Of a DNA stretch of 10,721 nt, positions 6,200-10,721 are shown one piece after another. Below the pieces are notes generated by a model. The model was not told where the DNA came from and did no database searches. It saw only the letters and a program-made list of their open reading frames with translations. The translations under genes and the position numbers were made by a program. The stretch comes from an uncultured Oscillospiraceae bacterium. Lineage in GTDB: Bacteria; Bacillota; Clostridia; Oscillospirales; Oscillospiraceae. The stretch is from assembly GCA_944385065.1 (NCBI GenBank), contig CALWVX010000048.1, positions 1-10,721 on the forward strand, written 5' to 3'. How positions within the stretch are numbered: the stretch's first letter is position 1; every line of letters begins with the position of its first letter.

Positions 6200-6876
6200 G
6201 TGCGCTCCTCCCCGGCCAGGCGGTAGCCCTGCCCCACCTTGGTCTGGATCGGATCACAGCCCAGCCGCTCCCGCAGCTTCTTCCGCAGGGAGGAGATATG
6301 CATCCGCACGGCATTGCTGAAGGGGTTGGCGTCCGTCTCCCAGATATGCTCCATCAGCTCCTCCTGGCTGATCCAGCGATCCCGGCAGAGCATCAGGTAT
6401 TCCAGAACGGCAAATTCCCTGGGGGTCAGAAGGAGGGGTTCCCCCCGTGCCGAGACCTCCCGGGTCACCGTGTCGAGACACAGCCCTCCCACCTGAACCA
6501 GCGGCTCCCGCCGGACAAATTCCCGGCGCAGCAGGGTGCGCACCCGGGCCTCCAGCTCCTCCAGGGCAAAGGGCTTGGTCAGATAGTCGTCCGCCCCCAG
6601 ATTCAGCCCCGTCACCTTGTCCGACAGCTGCGCCCGGGCGGACAGGATCAGCACCCGCAGCTCCGGCCGCTCCGACCGGATGCGCCGCAGCAGCTCCAGC
6701 CCGTCCATGCCCGGCAGATTCAGGTCCAGAACCACCAGGTCGTAGGGCTCCACATACAGCCGCTCGTAGGCGTCCGCGCCGTCATAGCAGCGCTCCACCG
6801 TATATTTTTCCAGCTCCATATCCTCCGCAATCGCGTCGCATAAGAGGCGCTCGTCCTCCACCACCAAAATCCGCAC
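6196..6876 (-). CDS. OmpR/PhoB-type response regulator (second two-component system)
   Basis: The 226-residue regulator begins (V/M)RILVVEDERLL; acidic pair Glu7-Asp8, phosphoacceptor Asp51 in VLDLNLPGMDG, Ser79, Lys101 in TKPF. The winged-helix domain ends with MHISSLRKKLRERL and IQTKVGQGYRLAG. GTG at 6876 is chosen as start because GGGAGGTG (6890-6883) precedes it and the receiver begins exactly there. The longer frame from an ATG at 6933 would start upstream of the predicted transcription start and add an atypical 19-residue extension. It overlaps the kinase gene by the ATGA signal. Its promoter shares an inverted repeat with the promoter of the divergent redox operon, which suggests autoregulation and control of that operon; this remains an inference. 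Confidence 0.93.
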   Translation of the reverse strand: MRILVVEDERLLCDAIAEDMELEKYTVERCYDGADAYERLYVEPYDLVVLDLNLPGMDGLELLRRIRSERPELRVLILSARAQLSDKVTGLNLGADDYLTKPFALEELEARVRTLLRREFVRREPLVQVGGLCLDTVTREVSARGEPLLLTPREFAVLEYLMLCRDRWISQEELMEHIWETDANPFSNAVRMHISSLRKKLRERLGCDPIQTKVGQGYRLAGEERT

Positions 6877-6904
6877 CGGCTCCACCTCCCGTTCCTGTGA
6901 GGGT

Positions 6905-6932
6905 ATTATAGCACACAAATATAAATTTTCCA
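6905..6932 (-). promoter_or_regulatory. Promoter of the second two-component operon
   Basis: Minus-strand TATAAT (6910-6905) preceded by TGC makes an extended -10 box, with TGGAAA (6932-6927) as a four-of-six -35 at 16 bases. Transcription would start near 6898, leaving a leader of about 20 bases that contains the GGGAGGTG ribosome site. This supports the GTG start at 6876. One arm of the 9-bp inverted repeat lies in the spacer and overlaps the -35. Confidence 0.7.
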
Positions 6933-6958
6933 TCAGGAGGGGCTTGACAGAAAATTTA
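6922..6958. promoter_or_regulatory. Perfect 9-bp inverted repeat between divergent promoters
   Basis: TAAATTTTC (6922-6930) and GAAAATTTA (6950-6958) are exact reverse complements separated by 19 bases. The left arm falls in the promoter of the two-component operon; the right arm directly follows the TTGACA of the redox-operon promoter. Arm centres are 28 bp apart, a little under three helical turns. A regulator bound here could affect both directions. Confidence 0.6.
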
Positions 6959-6972
6959 CGCCCCGCATGCTA
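6944..6972 (+). promoter_or_regulatory. Candidate promoter of the redox operon
   Basis: A consensus -35 TTGACA (6944-6949) is followed at 16-17 bases by CATGCTA (6966-6972), a poor -10. A strong -35 with a weak -10, plus the adjoining repeat arm, suits a promoter needing an activator. The ribosome site AAGGAGG of the first gene lies at 7008-7014. Confidence 0.5.
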
Positions 6973-7022
6973 CCATGTCCCCTGTCCAAAATCTGCCCGG
7001 ATGCGGCAAGGAGGTTTTTATC

Positions 7023-7730
7023 ATGAACAATTTCAGCAGACGGCGGCTGGCCGTCCTCGGCCTGACCGCAGTGCTGTCCCTGTCCCTGACGGCCTGCGGC
7101 GCACAGCAGCCCAGCCAGGAGGAGGTGGAGCAGGCCATTGAAGCCGGCACCCTCACCATCGACGACGCCCTGGACAAGGGATGGATCGACCAGGCGTGGG
7201 TGGACGCCTATCAGGAGGCAAACAGTGTGCCCGCCGCCAGCAAAATGGAGACGAACATGGTGGGCGACTTTACCACGTCCACCCTCTCCGGGGAGGAGTT
7301 CACCCGGGATCAGCTGGGAGACGTGGTGTTTTTCGCCTTTCTGGACCCCGACGCGGAGGAGACCCAGTCCTTCTATGAGGCGCTGGCGGAAGGTTACGAC
7401 GGGGTCGTGGAGAACGGTGCGGACATCGTGGTGTGCACCAAGGGTGAGAGCGGGAACGAGCTCTTTGCCGACGCCCCCTTTCCGGTGATTCTCTACAACG
7501 ACTCTCTGAAAGCGGCCGTGGGCGGCAACAGCGGCATGGTGGAGGATGAGGAGACCCCCAACGCCGCCTCCTGGTATGTGAACGGCTCCTTCCTCTCGGC
7601 CTGGTACTCCACCGTGGAGGGGGAAGACCTGCCCCAGTCCGCCGCCGCCTTTGTGGAGATGAGCCGGGATTCGGAGTTCCAGGCCGGAGACGGCGCGGAC
7701 AGCGGCGCCGCCATGGTCCCCATGGGCTGA
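7023..7730 (+). CDS. Lipoprotein with thioredoxin-like domain lacking the CXXC pair
   Basis: A 235-residue protein with a signal peptide and lipobox (LTAC, lipid-modified Cys25), so it should be anchored on the outer face of the membrane. An acidic helical stretch (about 30-70) leads to a segment that aligns with the TlpA protein of the same operon: DFTTSTLSGEEF, then VVFFAFLDPDAEETQSF (from 101), and FPVILYND with a probable cis-proline at 154. Where TlpA has GCGSC, this protein has DAEET, so the active-site cysteines are absent; the only mature cysteines are Cys25 and Cys138. It may be a binding or scaffold partner rather than an oxidoreductase. AAGGAGG (7008-7014) supports ATG 7023 over an in-frame ATG at 6975. 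N-terminal SRRRLAVLG looks Tat-like, but the lipobox suggests ordinary lipoprotein export. The thioredoxin-fold assignment is by eye and needs structure comparison. Confidence 0.8.
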   Translation: MNNFSRRRLAVLGLTAVLSLSLTACGAQQPSQEEVEQAIEAGTLTIDDALDKGWIDQAWVDAYQEANSVPAASKMETNMVGDFTTSTLSGEEFTRDQLGDVVFFAFLDPDAEETQSFYEALAEGYDGVVENGADIVVCTKGESGNELFADAPFPVILYNDSLKAAVGGNSGMVEDEETPNAASWYVNGSFLSAWYSTVEGEDLPQSAAAFVEMSRDSEFQAGDGADSGAAMVPMG

Positions 7731-7731
7731 C

Positions 7732-7863
7732 ATGAGAAAAGCGACCATCTGCTGTCTGGCGGCCGCCCTGCTGATGATCTGCTTCGGCCTGTGGAGAGGA
7801 GAGGCGGACACGGTTTTGCACAAGGGCGTCAATCTGTGTTTGGAGTGTGTGGGCATTGGTTAA
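7732..7863 (+). CDS. CD1871A-like membrane miniprotein with C-terminal CXXC
   Basis: A 43-residue protein: MRKATICCLAAALLMICF forms one membrane helix (about 5-21), followed by GLWRGEADTVLHKGVN and ending CLECVGIG. The RGE segment and the C-terminal CxECxGxG motif match the CD1871A family of CXXC miniproteins known from clostridia, which are often found beside a 4Fe-4S polyferredoxin gene. Two basic residues at the N-terminus and acidic residues after the helix predict the C-terminal Cys36/Cys39 pair on the outer face. It starts one base after the lipoprotein stop (TGAcATG) without a clear ribosome site, so translation is probably coupled. It overlaps the next gene by 8 to 17 bases, depending on which start that gene uses. 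Its conserved frame and position argue strongly that it is real despite the small size. Function in the family is not established. Confidence 0.88.
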   Translation: MRKATICCLAAALLMICFGLWRGEADTVLHKGVNLCLECVGIG

Positions 7864-8722
7864 AAACAGGCACCGCTGGAAAATCCAGCTGGGGGCCACC
7901 CTGGCCTCCAACCCCTTTTTGATGAATTTTCTCCACGGCAACATTTCCCGCGGCGCGGGAAAGGCGGTGTGCGTCCCCGGGCTGAACTGCTACTCCTGTC
8001 CCGCCGCGGCCGCCTCCTGCCCCATCGGGGCCCTGCAGGCGGTGATCGGCTCCTCCAAGTTCCAGTTTGCCTACTATGTGGTGGGCTTTCTCATCCTGGT
8101 GGGGGTGCTGCTGGGAAGGGCGGTGTGCGGCTTTCTGTGTCCCTTCGGGTGGTTTCAGGAGCTGCTTCACAAGCTCCCCACCCGGAAGTTCAGCACCCGG
8201 CGGCTCCATTTCCTGACCTGGCTGAAATACGGGATTCTGGCCCTCTTCGTCATCGTCCTGCCCATGACGGTGGTCAACAAGGTGGGGATGGGGGACCCCT
8301 TCTTCTGCAAGTACCTCTGCCCCGCCGGCATTCTGGAGGGCGGCATTCCCCTGGCCATCGCCGACGCCAGCATCCGGGCCAGCCTGGGATGGCTCTTCAC
8401 CTGGAAGAGCTGCATCCTGCTGGGAGTGGTCACGCTGTCCGTCTTTTTCTACCGGCCGTTCTGCAAATGGCTGTGCCCCCTGGGGGCTTTTTACGGCCTG
8501 TTCAACCGGATTTCCGTCTTCCGCCTCCAGGTGGACGCGGACCGATGCACCGCCTGCGGGGTGTGCAGCCGGGTGTGCAGGATGGATGTGGAGGCATTCC
8601 GAACCCCCAATCACGCCGAGTGCATCCGCTGCGGGGACTGTGTCGCCGCCTGTCCCCACCAGGCGATCACCAGAACATTTTCCCTGAAAACAGAACAAGG
8701 AAAGAAGGAACCTGCCATATGA
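7847..8722 (+). CDS. NapH-like membrane 4Fe-4S polyferredoxin
   Basis: Up to 291 residues. Likely helices lie at about 13-31, 72-92, 125-143 and 188-203. Cysteine motifs in order: CVPGLNCYSCP...SCPIG (42, 48, 51, 58), CGFLCPFG (94, 98), CKYLCPAG (154, 158), CKWLCPLG (206, 210), then two bacterial ferredoxin motifs CTACGVCSRVC (234-244) and CIRCGDCVAACP (259-270). The CX3CP repeats and C-terminal ferredoxin are typical of NapH/NosR/CcoG-like electron-transfer proteins. With an inside N-terminus, clusters at 42-58 and 154-158 would face outward and the others inward. It probably carries electrons from cytoplasmic donors across the membrane. The start is uncertain: GTG 7847 gives the longest form, whereas TTG 7856 stands ten bases after GGAG (7842-7845). 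It overlaps the miniprotein gene and, by ATGA, the TlpA gene. Confidence 0.9.
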   Translation: MWALVKNRHRWKIQLGATLASNPFLMNFLHGNISRGAGKAVCVPGLNCYSCPAAAASCPIGALQAVIGSSKFQFAYYVVGFLILVGVLLGRAVCGFLCPFGWFQELLHKLPTRKFSTRRLHFLTWLKYGILALFVIVLPMTVVNKVGMGDPFFCKYLCPAGILEGGIPLAIADASIRASLGWLFTWKSCILLGVVTLSVFFYRPFCKWLCPLGAFYGLFNRISVFRLQVDADRCTACGVCSRVCRMDVEAFRTPNHAECIRCGDCVAACPHQAITRTFSLKTEQGKKEPAI

Positions 8723-9270
8723 AACGAATTTTGATTGTGCTCCTGTCCGCAGCGCTGGCTGCCGCCGCTCTGGCCGGCTGCAGCTCGGGCGGAGAGGATT
8801 CCCTGGTGTCCAAAACACCTTTCCCGGAATTTTCCGAGGTGGATACCGAGGGGAATGAGATCACCAGTGACATTTTCTCCGACTACGACGCCACCATCGT
8901 CAACTTCTGGAACAACGGCTGCGGCAGCTGCATCGCCGAGATGCCGGAGCTGGAGGAGCTGTACCAGGAGTTCCAGGCGCAGAACATCAACCTGATCGGC
9001 GTGGGGACCGATTCCGGTGAAGGCCAGGAGCAGCTGGACACGGCCCGGGAGATCCTGAAGGAGCAGGGCGTCACCTATCTCAACATTTCTCCCGACCCGG
9101 AGGGCGATTTTTACAAGGACTTTATCGCGGACATTTCCACCTACCCCACCACCTACATCGTGGACAGCGAGGGAAATATTGTGGGTGCGGACATCGTGGG
9201 CAATGTGAAAAACCAGCTGGACACCGTACAGGCCCGGCTGGACCTGATTCTGGCGGAAAACGACACCTGA
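8719..9270 (+). CDS. TlpA/ResA-type thioredoxin-fold lipoprotein
   Basis: A 183-residue protein with signal peptide and lipobox LAGC (Cys21), so anchored outside the membrane. The redoxin domain (about 33-180) carries the active site WNNGCGSCIAEMP (Cys68, Cys71) and a cis-proline in TYPTTYIVD (Pro143), both intact. TlpA/ResA proteins reduce disulfides of extracytoplasmic targets such as apocytochromes, or other oxidised thiols; no cytochrome c maturation gene is nearby. Its ATG overlaps the polyferredoxin stop and follows AAGGAA (8705-8710) by eight bases. It is the last gene of the operon and ends one base before a strong terminator hairpin. The preceding polyferredoxin and miniprotein are the most plausible electron source in this locus, but that link is inferred from gene order. 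Confidence 0.93.
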   Translation: MKRILIVLLSAALAAAALAGCSSGGEDSLVSKTPFPEFSEVDTEGNEITSDIFSDYDATIVNFWNNGCGSCIAEMPELEELYQEFQAQNINLIGVGTDSGEGQEQLDTAREILKEQGVTYLNISPDPEGDFYKDFIADISTYPTTYIVDSEGNIVGADIVGNVKNQLDTVQARLDLILAENDT

Positions 9271-9306
9271 AAAACAGGCGGCGGGATTGAACCCGCCGCC
9301 TGTTTT
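9271..9306. terminator. Strong 15-bp terminator hairpin, two-way
   Basis: AAAACAGGCGGCGGG (9271-9285) pairs perfectly with CCCGCCGCCTGTTTT (9292-9306) around the six-base loop ATTGAA. It begins immediately after the TlpA stop. Because the stem has an A-run and a T-run at its ends, it also works for the convergent flavin reductase gene, which stops at 9333. Confidence 0.95.
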
Positions 9307-9332
9307 AGCGTGTTGGCCAGCCGGCTCCGCTG

Positions 9333-9893
9333 TTATTTCAGCTTCGCGCCGTCTGAAAAGGCATTTCCGACCTTTTCCCCCAGACTCCAGTATGTCCGGT
9401 TGGCCGGATCAAAGGTAAGCGGCTTCAGCCTGGCCGGGTCAATCATGCCCGCCTCGTTCAGAATCGCCTCGTCCGCCCCGGCGTTCACGATCTCCCCCAC
9501 CATGAAGTGGCTCTCCGGGTCGTAGCTGAGCAGCCTGCACTCCAGCGCCAGGGGCAGCTCGTCGATGACAGGGGCATCCACGAATTCGCTCCTGGTCACA
9601 TGGAACCCGCTTCGCTCCAGCTTGTCGGGTACGTCATACCCGGAGACCAGCCCCACATAGTCCGCCTCCACCAGATGGGCCTCGTCCGCCACGCTGACGG
9701 TGAAGGCCTTCCGCTCCAGGATATTCTCCACGGTCTTGTGGTTGGAGCTGAGACACAGGAAAATCTTGTCGCCTCCCGCCACGCCGCCCCAGGCGGCGTT
9801 CATGGCGTCCGGCGTCCCGTCCTCGCCGTAGCTGGCGACCACCATCACCAGCTGCGGATATAAAAGTGGCTGCGGCCCAAAATTCTTTCGCAT
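9333..9893 (-). CDS. Flavin reductase-like FMN-binding split-barrel protein
   Basis: A 186-residue soluble protein of the flavin reductase / FlaRed split-barrel family. The N-terminal LYPQLVMVVASYGEDGTPDAMNAAW (in part), IFLCLSSNHKTVENI, FTVSVAD and DYVGLVSGYDVPDKLERSG, followed by PLALECRLLSY and GEIVNAG, are the usual conserved blocks for FMN binding and dimer formation. Members bind FMN and either reduce it with NAD(P)H or use it in small redox reactions; the actual substrate is not predictable. ATG at 9893 follows AGGAGGGA (9908-9901) by seven bases. It lies 18 bases downstream of the aldo/keto reductase gene and is probably co-transcribed with it. Confidence 0.9.
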   Translation of the reverse strand: MRKNFGPQPLLYPQLVMVVASYGEDGTPDAMNAAWGGVAGGDKIFLCLSSNHKTVENILERKAFTVSVADEAHLVEADYVGLVSGYDVPDKLERSGFHVTRSEFVDAPVIDELPLALECRLLSYDPESHFMVGEIVNAGADEAILNEAGMIDPARLKPLTFDPANRTYWSLGEKVGNAFSDGAKLK

Positions 9894-9911
9894 CGTAATT
9901 TCCCTCCTGAA

Positions 9912-10721
9912 TCAATCGTGGATTTTGTAGTTTTGGAGCAGCAGCTCCGCCACACCGGGGGCCTCCGGGTCGTGATGGCCCCTGCCGGTGTCCAGGGCGC
10001 GCAGCTCCGCCATCTCGGCTTCGGTCAGTTCAAAGTCAAAGAGGTCCAGGTTACCGGCGATCCGCCCCGGATTGGTGGACTTGGGCAGAACAATGAGCCC
10101 GTCCTGCACCTCAAAGCGCAGGATGATCTGTCCGGCGTTTTTGCCGTACTTCTCCGCCAGCCCGGCAATGGCCGGGTGGGAGAGCAGACTGCTGTCCCCG
10201 TGGCCCAGAGGCTGATAGGCCTCGATCTTGACGTCGTCCCTGGCCAGCAGTTCCCGCAGCTCCCGCTGCTGGAAGAAGGGGTTGCACTCCACCTGGTTCA
10301 CCGCCGGGAGGGTCTTGAACCGGGGGACGAACTCCCTCCAGATCTTCGGCGTCATGTTGCTCACGCCGATGGAGCGGATCTTCCCCGCCGCCTTGGCCTC
10401 CTCCAGGGCCTTCCAGGCACCCGCCACATCCCCGTAGGGCTGGTGGAGCAGGTAGAGGTCCACATAGTCCATCTCCAGCTTCTCCAGAGAGGTGTTCAGC
10501 CCCTTCCTTGCCGCCTCATAGCCGTAGTCCTGGAGCCACAGCTTGCTGGTAATGAAGATCTCTTCCCGGGGGATGCCGCTGTCCCGGACGGCTCGGCCCA
10601 CATCCGCCTCGTTAAAGTAGGCGGCCGCTGTGTCGATGTGCCGGTACCCGGCCCGGAGGGCCGTCCGCACCGCTTCATAGGTGGGGCCGTCGGCGGGAAT
10701 CTGGAATACTCCGAAGCCCAC
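9912..10721 (-). CDS. Aldo/keto reductase (5' end outside window)
   Basis: The visible 269 codons cover nearly all of a typical protein of about 280 residues. The GTG at the window edge is most likely an internal valine before GFGVFQIP, not the start. Conserved features, counted from the edge: GYRHIDTAAAYFNE with catalytic Asp30 and Tyr35, ITSKLW with Lys60, and LYLLHQPYGD with His93, completing the tetrad. SIGVSN, VNQVECNPFFQQREL and the NADP(H)-binding VLPKSTNPGRIAGN follow. It should reduce aldehydes or ketones with NADPH in the cytoplasm, in the group often labelled 2,5-diketo-gluconate reductase-like; the substrate is unknown. The flavin reductase gene follows after 18 bases in the same direction. 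Confidence 0.93.
   Translation of the reverse strand: MGFGVFQIPADGPTYEAVRTALRAGYRHIDTAAAYFNEADVGRAVRDSGIPREEIFITSKLWLQDYGYEAARKGLNTSLEKLEMDYVDLYLLHQPYGDVAGAWKALEEAKAAGKIRSIGVSNMTPKIWREFVPRFKTLPAVNQVECNPFFQQRELRELLARDDVKIEAYQPLGHGDSSLLSHPAIAGLAEKYGKNAGQIILRFEVQDGLIVLPKSTNPGRIAGNLDLFDFELTEAEMAELRALDTGRGHHDPEAPGVAELLLQNYKIHD

Noticed and set aside
5144..6226. A 360-codon plus-strand frame opposite the second kinase
   Set aside because: It is antisense to a kinase with complete catalytic motifs, and it has no recognisable domain or start signal.
1912..6876. The two two-component systems as a tandem duplication
   Set aside because: Gene order is opposite (kinase-regulator versus regulator-kinase), the kinases differ by about 100 residues, and their sensor regions are unrelated in length and composition.
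7035..7065. Twin-arginine (Tat) signal in the first lipoprotein
   Set aside because: SRRRLAVLG only partly fits the Tat consensus; the lipobox and hydrophobic stretch fit a standard lipoprotein signal, and no Tat cofactor-binding domain is present.
10719..10721. GTG at the right edge as the start of the aldo/keto reductase
   Set aside because: The family normally has about 10-15 residues before the GFG motif, and the sequence upstream is outside the window, so the gene is treated as 5' partial.

Overview
The window reads like chromosomal DNA of a GC-rich anaerobic Firmicute, most likely an Oscillospiraceae-type gut clostridium (Flavonifractor, Lawsonibacter or Intestinimonas-like). This is inferred from the gene families: an EFR1-type flavodoxin/ferredoxin, a CD1871A-like CXXC miniprotein next to a NapH-like polyferredoxin, strong AGGAGG ribosome sites, and high third-position GC. 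No RNA genes, insertion sequences or CRISPR arrays were seen.

Layout, left to right. (1) 1-836, minus strand: the start of an EFR1-family ferrodoxin gene, preceded by a flavodoxin gene interrupted by one in-frame TAG. A divergent TetR-type regulator (1032-1601, plus) shares their intergenic region. (2) 1602-1911: a gene-free spacer with a terminator-like hairpin and an AT-rich candidate promoter. (3) 1912-4925, plus: an operon of sensor kinase, overlapping OmpR-type response regulator, and an EamA/DMT transporter. The two halves of the transporter are unusually alike, including a 54-base direct repeat with one mismatch. A strong two-way terminator follows (4966-5003). (4) 5063-6876, minus: a second OmpR-type regulator/sensor kinase operon. 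(5) 7023-9270, plus and divergent from it: a four-gene redox operon encoding a cysteine-less thioredoxin-like lipoprotein, a 43-residue membrane CXXC miniprotein, a membrane polyferredoxin with cysteine clusters predicted on both faces, and a TlpA-type thioredoxin lipoprotein. It ends in a 15-bp terminator hairpin. (6) 9333-10721, minus: a flavin reductase-like protein and an aldo/keto reductase running off the window edge.

The main point of interest is region 5. The four genes look like a compact route for moving electrons from cytoplasmic iron-sulfur clusters through the membrane to extracytoplasmic thiols, with no CcdA or DsbD gene visible. The divergent promoters between this operon and the second two-component system contain a perfect 9-bp inverted repeat (TAAATTTTC / GAAAATTTA). 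The same TAAATTTTCC word sits upstream of the first two-component operon, which suggests a shared regulator. The electron route and the regulation are inferences; the gene order, motifs and repeats are read directly from the sequence.
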